This document shows, piece by piece, positions 30,212-40,225 of a stretch of 64,000 nucleotides of DNA. The notes under the pieces were generated by a model, which was not told the origin of the DNA, searched no databases, and worked only from the letters and a program-made list of their open reading frames with translations. The stretch is from the NCBI RefSeq assembly GCF_013283795.1, contig NZ_JABSOD010000006.1, positions 182,235 through 246,234 of the forward strand, given 5' to 3'. The position numbers and the translations under genes were made by a program. Positions within the stretch are counted from its first letter, which is position 1; every line of letters starts with the position of its first letter. The DNA comes from Rheinheimera lutimaris. GTDB lineage: Bacteria; Pseudomonadota; Gammaproteobacteria; Enterobacterales; Alteromonadaceae.

Positions 30212-31541
30212 TCCGCTGACGGACACAGAGATTGGTACTAACCTGGCTTACCCATCGTCTTACTGGGTAGATCACACCGCCACGGCAATACAGACTGCGC
30301 CACTGCAACATGATCTGAGCAGTGACATAGTGGTAATTGGTGCCGGTTATACCGGCCTGAGCTGCGCCTATCAGTTAGCAAAGCGTTTTAAGCGTGAAGT
30401 AACGGTATTGGAAGCCAACCAAGCCGGCTGGGGTTGCAGCGGCCGTAACGCCGGTTTTGTACTGCGGGGCAGCGGCAGGTTAGGCCTGGCACAATTGACA
30501 CAACGCTTTGGTTTGGACAGCGCCCGCTTGTTCCATCAGGAATACGGCGCAGCCATAGCGCAGGTTAAACACATGATTGCAGATGGTAATATTGCCTGCG
30601 ACAGCCAACCGGCCGGCTATTTAAAAGTCGCTCACAATACTTCTGCAGCAGCAGAGCTGCCGGCACAGGCGGCGTTTTTACAGCGTCAGTTCGGTTATCA
30701 GGCAGAGTACTTGTCTGAGTCACAACTGAAAAACGACTATATGCACAATGCCCGCGCCTATGCTGCGGTTAAGTTTCCCGATTGCTTTGGTGTTAACCCG
30801 TTGGCTCTGGCACAGGGCTATGCAACTATGGCGCAGCAAAGCGGGGTACAGTTGTACACCGGATCGCCGCTGCTAAGCTGGCAACGCAGCGCCGACGGCA
30901 GTTTTGTGCTGCAAACGCCACAGGCTTCAGTGCGCTGCAAACAACTGGTGCTGGCTACCAATGGTTATACCCCCAAGGGTCTGTACCCTGCATTTAACCG
31001 CGCTTGTTTACCGGTGCTCAGCAGCATTATTGTTACCCAACCGCTCACACCGGAGCAGCTTGAGCAAAGTGGTTTACAGCATACGCAGCTGGTCATGGAT
31101 ACCAGGGCACTGAAATACTATTACCGTAAGTTACCGGACAACCGTATTTTATTTGGCGGGCGCAGTGCAGTGTATGGCAAAGATGCTGAAAAAGCTGTCT
31201 ATCCGGCGCGGCTGTTATCCGCACTGAAAGCCTGTTTTCCGATGTTGGCAGAGCTGCGTGTTGAATATCACTGGAGTGGCTGGGTTGCAGTGTCGTACGA
31301 CGATTTACCACGGGTGTGTGAAGCTGAACCAGGATTGTTTTATGCCGGCGGTTATTGCGGCAGTGGTTTATCATTCAGTACCCAGGCCGGCGTGCGCCTG
31401 GCGGAACTGGCCATGGGCATAGAGCTGCCGCCGTTACCGATATACCAAAGCCGGTTAGTACCGTTTCCGCTACCGGCCTTCAGGCGGCTGGGCCAGCAAG
31501 GTTATTATCAGTGGGGCCGTTTTAAAGATCGTTTTCTGTAA
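30204..31541 (+). CDS. FAD-dependent amine/amino-acid oxidoreductase (DAO family, PuuB-like)
   Basis: A 445-residue protein; the frame is open further upstream, but the ATG at 30204 gives the family-typical N-terminus YPSSYWVDHT and overlaps the GNAT stop by 8 bp behind CCGGAGG. The dinucleotide motif VVIGAGYTGLSCAYQLA is followed by EANQAGWGCSGRNAGFVLRG, as in gamma-glutamylputrescine oxidase. GGYCGSGLSFSTQAG near the C-terminus closes the FAD site. A role in polyamine or amine catabolism is inferred from similarity to PuuB; no other puu genes are near. Confidence 0.87.
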   Translation: MYDPLTDTEIGTNLAYPSSYWVDHTATAIQTAPLQHDLSSDIVVIGAGYTGLSCAYQLAKRFKREVTVLEANQAGWGCSGRNAGFVLRGSGRLGLAQLTQRFGLDSARLFHQEYGAAIAQVKHMIADGNIACDSQPAGYLKVAHNTSAAAELPAQAAFLQRQFGYQAEYLSESQLKNDYMHNARAYAAVKFPDCFGVNPLALAQGYATMAQQSGVQLYTGSPLLSWQRSADGSFVLQTPQASVRCKQLVLATNGYTPKGLYPAFNRACLPVLSSIIVTQPLTPEQLEQSGLQHTQLVMDTRALKYYYRKLPDNRILFGGRSAVYGKDAEKAVYPARLLSALKACFPMLAELRVEYHWSGWVAVSYDDLPRVCEAEPGLFYAGGYCGSGLSFSTQAGVRLAELAMGIELPPLPIYQSRLVPFPLPAFRRLGQQGYYQWGRFKDRFL

Positions 31542-31551
31542 TTATCGGCAA

Positions 31552-31575
31552 TAAAAAGCCCGGCAGAGCCGGGCT
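31552..31575 (-). terminator. Terminator of the zinc-type TonB receptor gene
   Basis: AGCCCGGC / GCCGGGCT arms around AGA; read on the minus strand it is followed by a run of T, 8 bases after the receptor stop. It may also stop plus-strand transcripts, but the T run is weak on that side. Confidence 0.85.
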
Positions 31576-31582
31576 TGATATG

Positions 31583-33949
31583 TTAGAACGTTGCCCGCAG
31601 GCCAAGGGTTATTGCCCGACCCGGCAGCGGTGCATCGGCTTTAATAAAGGAGCTGTGGACAAAACCTAACTCATTTGTCAGGTTAGTGCCGCGTAAAAAC
31701 GCCGTCATATCCAACTGCGATAAGCTAAAGTCATAGTTCAGGCTGGCATCAAGCAGGGTATAAGCTTTGGTTGGCGCTTCATTGGCAGCAACTTTGGTCT
31801 GCTTAGCGTAACGCGTAACACCAATGTCAGCGCTCCAGCTGATGCCTTTATACTGATAACCTAAACCGGTTTTATACGGCGGAATGCGTGGCAGGTAATC
31901 GCCGCCGTCGAGTTTGGCCCGCACGGTGTCAACAAAAACGTTAACAGATTGTGCCTCATCCAGCCGGTAACGTGCTTCAAATTCCAACCCGTATAAGATC
32001 GCATCCTGCTGTCGGTACTGATACACCGCGAAGCTTTCATGGGCTTCATGCCCGGCTTCGTCGTGTTCCTCGTCATGTTCGTCGTGCGCTAAATCTGCCA
32101 TAGTCAGACCGGTATCAGCCAGATACAGATAGTTACGCACCTTGTTATAGAAAAAGTTGTAGGTAAAGCTCAGGTCGCCTTTGAAGCTGCGAAAGGTAAT
32201 ATCGACATTATTAGCTGTCTCTTTTTCAGGCTTCTGCTCTGACAGCTCAATTTCGCCATCGTGTAATTGATAGCGCATACCTAACTCATAACTGCTGGTA
32301 GCGATGTGCGCACCGTTTGAATACAGTTCTGCAGCGCCCGGCGCCCGCTCTGAGCGGCTAAGGGCCAGAGCCCAGGAGAATCCCGGCACAAATTCCCATA
32401 CTAAACCTGCGGATGCACTTAAGGCGGTAAAGTCGTCAGATACACTGGTTGTAATGTCGGTGTCATGGCCGATGGCCAACCCTGTTGCGTCATGTGTGGT
32501 GCGCTCAATACGACCGCCTAACTGGGCAGAAATATTACCGAACTGTTTTTCTTCCAGTACAAATACCGCATGCGACAAGGTTTCGCTGTCGGGAGTAAAG
32601 GCTTCCTCGCCAAACGCCCGGTAATCAGCGCGTTGCAAATGATAACCCACCAGGCCATGCCAGCCACCGAGTTCTTCATGCTCAAGGCTAAGGCGGCTCT
32701 CGAGTGCTTTATTTTTAAAAGTGGTGCCTACGCTGCCATCTTCAATTTCCTGATGCTGATAATCAGTGTAAGCAGCGTTAAAAGACAAGGTTTCAATACC
32801 GGCAAACGGCGTATACCATTCACCGGCCATGCTGACACGATTTTGCTTTAATTTGGCAAATACACCTTCATCTGCATGCTCTTCATCATGTGCTTCATGA
32901 TCGTCATGCTCTTCTTCGTGTTCATCATGATGATGATGGCCCGGAATACCATAATCTGATTCTAACCGGCCAATACTGATACCAAATAAACCACGGTTGC
33001 CGATATAGCTTAAACCGCCGTTCAGCGCTTTACTTTGTGTCCATGAGTTTTCCAGACGGCTGGCCGTTTCGCCTTCGTCATTGCTGAAGCGGGGCACATC
33101 ATAATCTGACGTATCACGGTTAAAGCCATCAACATGCCAGGCGATATTGTTGCTGCTGCCTTCGTGGTTCAGCGCAACGGTTTTTTCATCTGATACATCA
33201 ACATAACGGCTTTCCAGTTTGGTTTCGCTGTCAGCACGCAACTGGCGCGGAATACGGTTATCTACTACGTTAATTACGCCGCCGATAGCGCCACTGCCGT
33301 AAAGTAAGGTGGCCGGGCCACGCAGCACTTCAATTTGCTGTGCGGTAATGGCATCGGCGCTGATAGCATGATCTGGCCCGATACGTGATACGTCAGCGGT
33401 GTCTAAACCGTTATTTAAAATACGTACGCGCGGGCCGTCTAAGCCGCGGATCACCGGGCTTGATGCCACCGGACCATAGTAATTGGCATGCACACCGGGT
33501 TCATATTTCAGGGTTTCGCCGATGGTTGGTTCGCTACGTCGGCTTAGCTCTTCCCCGGTCAGTACCGATACCGGCGTGGCCATTTCCAGGTTGTATTTAT
33601 GAATGCCGGAGGCGGCAACCACAATACGCTCAATACCGCCGGGCGTAAGGTTAATATTCAGTTGTGGTTGTGCCGGTGTTACCGTAACAAAGCTGTCACC
33701 GTAGCCGGCAGCTGAAACATGCAATTCAGCATTGGCAGGCGCCTGAATACTGAAACGGCCTTGCTCGTCAGCATAGACATATTGCTGGCGACCGTGGATG
33801 TGTACACGAGCGTTTTTCAGCGGTTGTCCCTGAGCATCGGTAATGACGCCGTCGTAGCGCTGTGCCGACTCCTGCGCTGAAGCACTGAACGTCAGACTAA
33901 CCAGAGCTGCTAACAGGCTGTAACGTGGCAAAGCAGATAAACTGCGCAT
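31583..33949 (-). CDS. TonB-dependent receptor with carboxypeptidase-like N-domain, probable zinc uptake (ZnuD-like)
   Basis: A 788-residue outer-membrane receptor: signal peptide (~1-26), an N-terminal beta-sandwich (~32-100, YDGVITDAQGQPLKNARV), TonB plug (~120-230, PVIRGLDGPRVRILNNG, VLRGPATLLYGSGAIGG) and barrel ending in F. Two loops are packed with His, Asp and Glu: residues ~338-361 (starting GHHHHDEHEEEH) and about 620-640 (HDEHDEEHDEAGHEAH). Such loops are characteristic of ZnuD zinc receptors. A Zur-like palindrome sits just upstream. Zinc as ligand is inference from these two facts. Confidence 0.9.
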   Translation of the reverse strand: MRSLSALPRYSLLAALVSLTFSASAQESAQRYDGVITDAQGQPLKNARVHIHGRQQYVYADEQGRFSIQAPANAELHVSAAGYGDSFVTVTPAQPQLNINLTPGGIERIVVAASGIHKYNLEMATPVSVLTGEELSRRSEPTIGETLKYEPGVHANYYGPVASSPVIRGLDGPRVRILNNGLDTADVSRIGPDHAISADAITAQQIEVLRGPATLLYGSGAIGGVINVVDNRIPRQLRADSETKLESRYVDVSDEKTVALNHEGSSNNIAWHVDGFNRDTSDYDVPRFSNDEGETASRLENSWTQSKALNGGLSYIGNRGLFGISIGRLESDYGIPGHHHHDEHEEEHDDHEAHDEEHADEGVFAKLKQNRVSMAGEWYTPFAGIETLSFNAAYTDYQHQEIEDGSVGTTFKNKALESRLSLEHEELGGWHGLVGYHLQRADYRAFGEEAFTPDSETLSHAVFVLEEKQFGNISAQLGGRIERTTHDATGLAIGHDTDITTSVSDDFTALSASAGLVWEFVPGFSWALALSRSERAPGAAELYSNGAHIATSSYELGMRYQLHDGEIELSEQKPEKETANNVDITFRSFKGDLSFTYNFFYNKVRNYLYLADTGLTMADLAHDEHDEEHDEAGHEAHESFAVYQYRQQDAILYGLEFEARYRLDEAQSVNVFVDTVRAKLDGGDYLPRIPPYKTGLGYQYKGISWSADIGVTRYAKQTKVAANEAPTKAYTLLDASLNYDFSLSQLDMTAFLRGTNLTNELGFVHSSFIKADAPLPGRAITLGLRATF

Positions 33950-33978
33950 TGGGTTTCCTTTGAATTATTGCATGCGTG

Positions 33979-33990
33979 ATGTTATAACAT
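33979..33990. promoter_or_regulatory. Zur-like operator upstream of the His-rich TonB receptor
   Basis: ATGTTATAACAT is a perfect 12-bp palindrome 30 bp upstream of the receptor start. It contains the TGTTATA half-site seen in gammaproteobacterial Zur boxes, though shorter than the full consensus. Confidence 0.5.
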
Positions 33991-34126
33991 TTTACAGAAT
34001 TATCTTAGCGCGGCAAGCCAGCATGGCGCTGAAAGGATAAAACGGTGAACAAACGCGATTAACTGCTGGCATAACCAGGCCCCCGGTTATTAGAATGGTT
34101 ATTTTTTTCTGTGTGGGTTTAGCGTT

Positions 34127-34768
34127 ATGAGTTTTTGGCCGGAGTTTATGTTAATTGCCCTGGTGCATCTGATGGCGGTGGCCAGCCCGGGGCCGGATTT
34201 TGCCATAGTGCTGCGTTATGCGGTGCGTTTTGGCCGGCAACAGGCCCTGGCAGCCAGCATTGGCATTGGTGCAGCCATTCTGTTGCATGTTACCTGGTCG
34301 TTGGTGGGTATAGCAGTGCTTATTCAAACCACGCCTTGGCTATTTAAGGTATTAAGTATCGCGGCGGCTGTCTATCTGGCCTATATCGGCGTAATGGCAT
34401 TGCGCAGTAAAGCGCCGCTACATCCGGAGCAGGCTATAGCCGGTAATGCAGAGGAAACCGTACCCTCTGCCGGTAAAGCCTTTGTCGCCGGTTTTATTAC
34501 CAATGGTTTAAACCCTAAGGCCACCTTGTTTTTTCTATCGTTGTTTGCCGTCATTATTTCGCCGCTTACACCACTTTCTTACAAAATTATCTACGGCGTA
34601 TATATGGCGCTGGCCACCGCGGCCTGGTTCTGTATGTTATCTATGGTGCTAACACACACTAAAGTAAGGGGTTTTCTGCTGTTGAAGGGCTACTGGTTTG
34701 ACCGCTTAATGGGTTTACTATTATTGGCACTGGCTATGCATTTGGTAGTGACCGCGATTAACAGCTAA
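34127..34768 (+). CDS. LysE/RhtB-family amino-acid exporter
   Basis: A 213-residue inner-membrane protein with about six hydrophobic helices. The family N-terminal signature LMAVASPGPDFAIVLRYAVRFG and the downstream GFITNGLNPKATLFFLSLF are intact. Members export lysine, threonine or homoserine. The precise substrate is unknown. It lies upstream of yaeQ with 41 bp between them. Confidence 0.93.
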   Translation: MSFWPEFMLIALVHLMAVASPGPDFAIVLRYAVRFGRQQALAASIGIGAAILLHVTWSLVGIAVLIQTTPWLFKVLSIAAAVYLAYIGVMALRSKAPLHPEQAIAGNAEETVPSAGKAFVAGFITNGLNPKATLFFLSLFAVIISPLTPLSYKIIYGVYMALATAAWFCMLSMVLTHTKVRGFLLLKGYWFDRLMGLLLLALAMHLVVTAINS

Positions 34769-34809
34769 ACTCTGCTTGCGCCAGCCAGAGTCTGGTTTGT
34801 GGGGTAGTA

Positions 34810-35343
34810 ATGATGCAAATGGCCAGCAAAGTAATAAAGCTGGATCTGCAATACAGTTGCGATGCCAGCCATGCCTATCTGCAGCAACGGCATTATGTCT
34901 CGCCCTGGCAGGGCGAGAGCGCCGAACATTTTGCCAAACGCTTACTGGTTTATCTCAGCCTGTACGAGCAACAGCCGGGTTTTGCCAAAGATGACTCAGG
35001 CGGTAAAGCACCGGACCTGTTTATTCAGGATCAGCAACAACATTTTCAGCTCTGGTGCCAGCTGGAATTAGTAGCAGAAAAGCGCCGGCTAAGGGCATCG
35101 CATCTGGCCGATCAGTTGTTGTTGGTGTTAGACGAGCAGGAAACCAGCAAAGCAGAACACGACGACTGGCCGGCTAATCAACGTATTTTCACGCTGACGT
35201 CAGCCCAACTGGCAGAGTTTTGTCAGATGCTGAAAAGCCATATGAAACTCAGCGTCTGGCGCGAAGATCCGCTGTTATCCATTACCGACGGTGAGCATGT
35301 ATTACAGCTTAACCTTAGTGCCTTGCTGGAAAAACCACATTAA
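34810..35343 (+). CDS. yaeQ: YaeQ family protein
   Basis: A 177-residue protein that begins SKVIKLDLQYSCDASHAYLQ after a few residues and contains LFIQDQQQHFQLWCQLELV, both typical of YaeQ (Escherichia 181 residues). YaeQ has a PD-(D/E)XK-like fold; its function is not settled. The start has ATG ATG in tandem behind GGGG. It is probably co-transcribed with the LysE-family gene upstream. Confidence 0.88.
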   Translation: MMQMASKVIKLDLQYSCDASHAYLQQRHYVSPWQGESAEHFAKRLLVYLSLYEQQPGFAKDDSGGKAPDLFIQDQQQHFQLWCQLELVAEKRRLRASHLADQLLLVLDEQETSKAEHDDWPANQRIFTLTSAQLAEFCQMLKSHMKLSVWREDPLLSITDGEHVLQLNLSALLEKPH

Positions 35344-35437
35344 TATTGTGGCCTTGCCTTAATTTCAGCGAACGCTATAATACGCCCGATTTTAATATTG
35401 CTACGGATTTACGGTCCGTCGTTGCAAGAGGTAGGTT

Positions 35438-36352
35438 ATGTACGTAGTTGCTGCTTTATACAAGTTTGTCCGTTTACCCGATTATATTACCCTGCGCGAT
35501 ACCTTGTACGACTACATGGTCGCCAACAAAGTCAAAGGCACCTTGTTATTAGCCGAAGAGGGCATTAACGGCACCATCTGTGGTGAGCGTGCCGGTGTCG
35601 ATGCGGTAAAAGCCTGGCTGGATGCTGATGGCCGCTTTGACGGCATGAGCTACAAAGAGTCCTTGTCTGATGAGTTAGCGTTTTACCGCACTAAAGTAAA
35701 ATTGAAAAAAGAAATTGTTACCATGGGCGTTGAAGGGATAAACCCGGCGCATATAGTGGGTACCTATGTTAAAGGCGATGACTGGAACAGGCTGATCAGC
35801 GATCCGGACACTATTCTTATCGATACCCGCAACGATTACGAAGTCGCCATCGGTACTTTTAAAAATGCCGTCAATCCTAATACCACCACTTTTCGCGAGT
35901 TCCCGCAGTGGGCAGCCGACAATTTAGATAAAACTAAACATAAAAAAGTCGCCATGTTTTGTACCGGCGGTATCCGCTGTGAAAAATCGACTGCCTTTTT
36001 AAAAGAGCAGGGCTTTGACGAGGTGTATCACCTTGACGGCGGCATTCTAAAATATCTGGAAGAAATGCCACAGGACAACAGCTTGTGGCAGGGCGAATGC
36101 TTTGTGTTTGATCAGCGTGTTGCGGTCAAACACGGCCTGGAGCAGGGCAGTTATGATCAGTGTTATGCTTGCCGCATGCCGTTATCAACAGCAGAAATGG
36201 CATCTGAGCACTACGTTAAGGGCTTAAGTTGCCCGCATTGCCATGATAAAACCACTGATGAGCAAAAAGCCGCCTTTGCCGAGCGTCAGCGCCAGGTTGA
36301 ATTAGCCAAACAACGCGGTGGTAAACATATCCGCGATGGTAAATTCGAGTAA
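35438..36352 (+). CDS. trhO: tRNA uridine(34) hydroxylase, rhodanese family
   Basis: A 304-residue protein formerly called YceA. An N-terminal acylphosphatase-like UPF0176 domain ([15 protein letters not shown]) is followed by a rhodanese domain with active-site loop [10 protein letters not shown] and then a Cys-rich tail ([16 protein letters not shown]). TrhO makes 5-hydroxyuridine at tRNA position 34 with oxygen. Length and motifs are normal. A hairpin terminator follows the stop. Confidence 0.95.
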   Translation: MYVVAALYKFVRLPDYITLRDTLYDYMVANKVKGTLLLAEEGINGTICGERAGVDAVKAWLDADGRFDGMSYKESLSDELAFYRTKVKLKKEIVTMGVEGINPAHIVGTYVKGDDWNRLISDPDTILIDTRNDYEVAIGTFKNAVNPNTTTFREFPQWAADNLDKTKHKKVAMFCTGGIRCEKSTAFLKEQGFDEVYHLDGGILKYLEEMPQDNSLWQGECFVFDQRVAVKHGLEQGSYDQCYACRMPLSTAEMASEHYVKGLSCPHCHDKTTDEQKAAFAERQRQVELAKQRGGKHIRDGKFE

Positions 36353-36373
36353 GCTGTAAGGTGGATAGTATTA

Positions 36374-36404
36374 CAAAGCCGGCGTAAAGCCGGCTTTGTT
36401 GTTT
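36374..36404 (+). terminator. Terminator of trhO
   Basis: CAAAGCCGGC and GCCGGCTTTG arms with a GTAAA loop, then a T-rich stretch. Confidence 0.88.
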
Positions 36405-36525
36405 CTGTACAGTGCTGTGCTGTACTATGGCTGAATAATTCTAATAAATAGAAAGGTTAAACAGCAATATTGCAATTTTAGTTTAATCGTATTGCTCTAT
36501 TATCGTTAGGCTTAAGGAGTTTTGC

Positions 36526-37074
36526 ATGCTGAAAAACAGTTCATCACATTATGGTGTCGTCAGTGTTGTGCTGCATTGGCTGGTTGCTGTGACCGTATTC
36601 GGTTTGTTCGCCGCCGGTTTCTGGATGGTAGATTTAAGCTATTACAGCGAATGGTACCGCACAGCGCCGCACTGGCATAAAAGCACAGGGATCTTGCTGG
36701 CAATAGTAATGCTGCTACGCTTGCTGTGGCGCTGGCTAAGCCCGCCGCCGCAGGCGTTAGCGACGCACCGCAGCTGGGAGAAAAAAACCTCTGCGGTAGT
36801 GCAATGTTGTTTATATCTGGGCATTTTGTTATTGGTGATCAGTGGTTACCTGATCTCTACTGAAGATGGCCGGCCTATTGCTGTATTCGACTGGTTTGAA
36901 GTACCGGCACTAGGCGCATTATTTACTAATCAAGCCGATATTGCCGGGCTGGTACACGAATACGTTGCTTACAGCCTGATAGCACTTGCAGTGTTGCATG
37001 GCATGGCGGCATTGAAACATCACTATATTGATAAAGACCACACGCTCAAACGTATGTTTGGCCGTAAACCTTAA
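36526..37074 (+). CDS. Cytochrome b561
   Basis: A 182-residue inner-membrane protein with four helices. Haem-ligand histidines lie in [14 protein letters not shown] (helix 1), [13 protein letters not shown] (helix 2), [14 protein letters not shown] and [21 protein letters not shown] (late region). It ends 14 bp before yceI, the conserved cytochrome b561-yceI pair. It passes electrons across the membrane, possibly to or from quinone; the physiological partner is not known. Confidence 0.93.
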   Translation: MLKNSSSHYGVVSVVLHWLVAVTVFGLFAAGFWMVDLSYYSEWYRTAPHWHKSTGILLAIVMLLRLLWRWLSPPPQALATHRSWEKKTSAVVQCCLYLGILLLVISGYLISTEDGRPIAVFDWFEVPALGALFTNQADIAGLVHEYVAYSLIALAVLHGMAALKHHYIDKDHTLKRMFGRKP

Positions 37075-37088
37075 CATTGGAGATCACT

Positions 37089-37658
37089 ATGAAAAAATTA
37101 CTGTTAGCGGCATCTGTAGCTGCGATGATGACCTTACCGGCTCAGGCGGCAGATTACGTAATAGATACTCAGGGCGCGCACGCTTTTGTCCAGTTTAAGA
37201 TAAGTCACTTAGGCTACAGCTGGTTATATGGCCGTTTTAATACCTTCTCCGGTGATTTCAGCTATGACGCTGATAAACTGACCGACGCAAAAATTCAGCT
37301 GACCATTGACACCGCAAGTGTTGATTCTAACCACGCTGAGCGTGATAAACATTTGCGCAGCGGTGATTTTTTAAATGTAAGCAAACACCCTAAAGCGACT
37401 TTTGTCAGCACCAAAATTGTGCCAAAAGCCGGTGAAACCTTTGATTTACACGGTAACCTGACGTTGAACGGCGTGACTAAAGAAGTAGTAATTGCTGCAG
37501 AGAAACTGGGTGAAGGTAAAGATCCATGGGGTGGTTACCGTGCTGGTTTTGCCGGTACTACCACTTTAACCCTGAAAGATTTTGCCATTAATACTGATTT
37601 AGGTCCGGCATCAGCCACGGTGCAACTGGATTTGACAGTAGAAGGTATCCGCAAGTAA
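37089..37658 (+). CDS. yceI: YceI family periplasmic protein
   Basis: A 189-residue secreted protein with signal peptide ending PAQAA. The lipocalin-like YceI domain starts [20 protein letters not shown] and includes [12 protein letters not shown] and [16 protein letters not shown]. Members bind isoprenoid chains such as ubiquinone-8 analogues. The ATG at 37089 has GGAG 5 bases upstream and gives a clean signal peptide; an upstream TTG is open but less likely. Co-transcribed with the cytochrome b561 gene. Confidence 0.95.
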   Translation: MKKLLLAASVAAMMTLPAQAADYVIDTQGAHAFVQFKISHLGYSWLYGRFNTFSGDFSYDADKLTDAKIQLTIDTASVDSNHAERDKHLRSGDFLNVSKHPKATFVSTKIVPKAGETFDLHGNLTLNGVTKEVVIAAEKLGEGKDPWGGYRAGFAGTTTLTLKDFAINTDLGPASATVQLDLTVEGIRK

Positions 37659-37664
37659 TGCAGC

Positions 37665-37698
37665 AACCGCAGCAGAGCATCAGATCTGCTGCGGTTTA
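37665..37698. terminator. Convergent terminator, yceI / TPR gene
   Basis: AACCGCAGCAGA and TCTGCTGCGGTT form a perfect 12-bp stem. The right arm overlaps the end of the minus-strand TPR gene. Confidence 0.8.
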
Positions 37699-38696
37699 TC
37701 CTCTGTTTGATGCTCCGGCTCTGCTTTAGCTTCTTTCGTTTTTAATGCACTGAGTAAGCTCACCAGAATAAGATTAAACTCTTCATTTTCAACCTGCGCA
37801 TTGGTCAGGCCCGCGACCAGTAAACTGGCTTCAAAAGTATCACCGGTACGGTACATTAATTGCGCCAGCCTTAGTGTGGCCCAAGGCAGGGTTTTATTTT
37901 CACTGTCACGGTAAAACTCCAGATACTGCTGCAGTGCCGTAATACCCGCCATAGCATCTTGATCAGCGGTTACAGCCAGCCGGCCAATATGGTACAGCGC
38001 ATTATATTTATCGGTTAAATCTGTAGCGTGCTCTGCTGCCTGACGGTAATTAACAAAGGCTTCATCATATAAAGCCAACTCATTGAGGATCTGCGCTTTA
38101 CGCGCCAACAGCCTGGCATTTGGCGGGTCCGGTATCATGCTGTTTAGCAGTGCCAACGCCTCAGTAGGTTTTTTCTCATTTAATAAAATGCGGCTGCGGG
38201 CCAACAATGCCTGGGCCGGGTTTTCTTCAGCCAGTTGCGCGGCCATACTATTGGCCAACTCTTTGTCACCTCCGGCAGCAGCAGGGGCAATACTGTAAAA
38301 ATCGATTAATGCCTGGCGCGCAGCATAGTGATCCGGTTGCAAGCTAACCGCCTTTTGCAGCAAGGCAACACCGCGGGCAGCACGTTCTTTGGCGGCAAAC
38401 ACATTGCCATCACTGGCCAGACGAATTTTACTTAAGCCGGCCAGATAATTCAGTTCGCTATTCTGCGGAAATTGCTCTATGGCATAGTTAAGCAGGGTAT
38501 TGGCATCTTCGAGCCGCTGTTGGTTAATTAACGCTCTGGCGTAAATGACCAATAGTTCACCTTGTTGTTTGTAATCCGGCTGTTGGATTAACTGATGCTC
38601 AAGCTCAGTGTAGCGGGCGCTGGCCAGCAATTGCTCATAGTGGCTTATATCTGCAGAAGAAACAGTCGCAGCAATAAATAACAGCAGGGCTTTCAT
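37680..38696 (-). CDS. Secreted TPR-repeat protein of unknown function
   Basis: A 338-residue protein with a short signal peptide (MKALLLFIAATVSSA) and an all-helical body with several TPR-like pairs, for example ALINQQRLEDANTLLNYAIE, PDHYAARQALIDFY and KAQILNELALYDEAFVNYRQ. The start at 38696 has GGAG 7 bases upstream; an in-frame TTG lies one codon earlier. The C-terminal ~20 residues are charged. Likely a periplasmic scaffold. It lies 70 bp downstream of the yfaE ferredoxin but has its own ribosome site, and I see no functional link. Confidence 0.75.
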   Translation of the reverse strand: MKALLLFIAATVSSADISHYEQLLASARYTELEHQLIQQPDYKQQGELLVIYARALINQQRLEDANTLLNYAIEQFPQNSELNYLAGLSKIRLASDGNVFAAKERAARGVALLQKAVSLQPDHYAARQALIDFYSIAPAAAGGDKELANSMAAQLAEENPAQALLARSRILLNEKKPTEALALLNSMIPDPPNARLLARKAQILNELALYDEAFVNYRQAAEHATDLTDKYNALYHIGRLAVTADQDAMAGITALQQYLEFYRDSENKTLPWATLRLAQLMYRTGDTFEASLLVAGLTNAQVENEEFNLILVSLLSALKTKEAKAEPEHQTEDKPQQI

Positions 38697-38766
38697 CAAT
38701 GATCTCCTTAAAGATCAGCGCGTAATGCGCTTAGTCTGCGGCATCAGCAGAGAAATTACCAGACAC

Positions 38767-39021
38767 TCAGGGGATTTCAATTTCGATATCTGTATCCGGC
38801 GTGCTACAGCAGGGTAAAAATTCACCTTTACGAACAAACGCCAGCGGTTCGTTAATATAACTGACAGCACCTGATAACAACTTGCAGCGACAGGCACCGC
38901 AATAACCTTCACGGCACTGAAAGTTCACCGTTAATTTTTGCTGCTCCAGCGCATCAAGTAAGGTGCGGGCGCGGCCATCGAAATCAATGACAACGCCTGC
39001 GGTAACCTTAACACAAGGCAT
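38767..39021 (-). CDS. yfaE: 2Fe-2S ferredoxin YfaE, ribonucleotide reductase maintenance
   Basis: An 84-residue ferredoxin. The plant-type 2Fe-2S motif CREGYCGACRC with the fourth ligand in LPCCS is complete. YfaE restores the diferric-tyrosyl cofactor of NrdB. It follows nrdB with a 3-bp gap, the conserved nrdA-nrdB-yfaE order, and is surely co-transcribed. Confidence 0.95.
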   Translation of the reverse strand: MPCVKVTAGVVIDFDGRARTLLDALEQQKLTVNFQCREGYCGACRCKLLSGAVSYINEPLAFVRKGEFLPCCSTPDTDIEIEIP

Positions 39022-39024
39022 AAC

Positions 39025-40155
39025 CTAAAGGTCAAAATCGCCGAAGTCGCCACCATCAACTTCATTGTCAATCTGGCCAACCAGATAAGAGCTGATTTCA
39101 GCTTCCTGCGGCGCAACCTGTACGTTGTCTGATACCAACCAGGTATTGATCCACGGAATGGGGTTTTGCGTGGTAGAAAAAATGGCTTTCATGCCGATAG
39201 CCTGCATCCGGCTGTTGGTAATGTATTCCACGTACTGGCAGAGAATATCTTTGTTCAGGCCAATCATTGAGCCGTCTTTAAACAAATATTCTGCCCAGTC
39301 TTTTTCCTGTTCGGCCGCTTTGCGGAAAATGGCGTAGGCTTCTTCTTCACATTCTTTAGCAATCTTCGCCATGTCAGGGTCGTCATCACCGGCGGCCATA
39401 ATGTTCAGCATATGCTGGGTGCCGGTTAAATGCAGCGCTTCGTCACGGGCAATCAGGCGGATAATTTTAGCATTACCTTCCATTAATTCGCGTTCGGCAA
39501 AGGCAAAGCTACAGGCAAAGCTAACGTAAAACCGGATCGCTTCCAGCACGTTTACCGACATAACACACAAATATAAGCGGCGTTTTAACTCGTACAGGCT
39601 GATGCTGTGGCTTTGCCCATTAATAGTATGCGTGCCTTCACCACAGCGCTGATACAGGTTTATGCCGTCGATTAAGGCATCATAGTAGCGGGTAACATCG
39701 TCAGCACGCTCTAAAATGCGCTCATTGAGCATAATGTCATCAAATACTTTATGCGGTTCAGCGCTGATATTACGCACAATATGGGTATAGCTGCGGCTGT
39801 GGATGGTTTCGCTGAAAGCCCAGGTTTCAATCCAGGTTTCCAGCTCCGGCAATGACACTATCGGTAAAAAGGCCACATTGGGCGAGCGGCCCTGCACCGA
39901 GTCCAGCAATGTCTGGTACTTCAGATTACTGATAAAAATGTGCTTTTCGTGTTCCGGCAGGTTTTGGTAGTCGATACGATCTTTACTGACATCGACTTCT
40001 TCCGGCCGCCAGAAAAAGCTCAACTGCTTTTCGATCAGTTTTTCAAAAATGCCATATTTTTGCTGATCATAGCGTGAAACGTTCACCGGATTTCCGAAGA
40101 ACATCGGCTCTTTCATCTGGTCATTTATTTGTCGGTTAAAGGTTGTGTACGCCAT
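39025..40155 (-). CDS. nrdB: Ribonucleoside-diphosphate reductase class Ia, beta subunit
   Basis: A 376-residue protein, the same length as Escherichia NrdB. It starts MAYTTF; an in-frame GTG two codons earlier is open but the ATG matches the family. It holds the diiron-tyrosyl radical cofactor: iron ligands in [16 protein letters not shown] and in the ELMEGNAK and [15 protein letters not shown] segments are present. The conserved C-terminal tail ending in an acidic-hydrophobic stretch (DFGDFDL) docks on NrdA. The complex makes deoxyribonucleotides. Confidence 0.97.
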   Translation of the reverse strand: MAYTTFNRQINDQMKEPMFFGNPVNVSRYDQQKYGIFEKLIEKQLSFFWRPEEVDVSKDRIDYQNLPEHEKHIFISNLKYQTLLDSVQGRSPNVAFLPIVSLPELETWIETWAFSETIHSRSYTHIVRNISAEPHKVFDDIMLNERILERADDVTRYYDALIDGINLYQRCGEGTHTINGQSHSISLYELKRRLYLCVMSVNVLEAIRFYVSFACSFAFAERELMEGNAKIIRLIARDEALHLTGTQHMLNIMAAGDDDPDMAKIAKECEEEAYAIFRKAAEQEKDWAEYLFKDGSMIGLNKDILCQYVEYITNSRMQAIGMKAIFSTTQNPIPWINTWLVSDNVQVAPQEAEISSYLVGQIDNEVDGGDFGDFDL

Positions 40156-40225
40156 TGCCACTTATCGTCCTAACAGGGATTTATTACAAAGTACGGGCTA
40201 CCGCAGCAGCCCGTTTAGTTAACTA

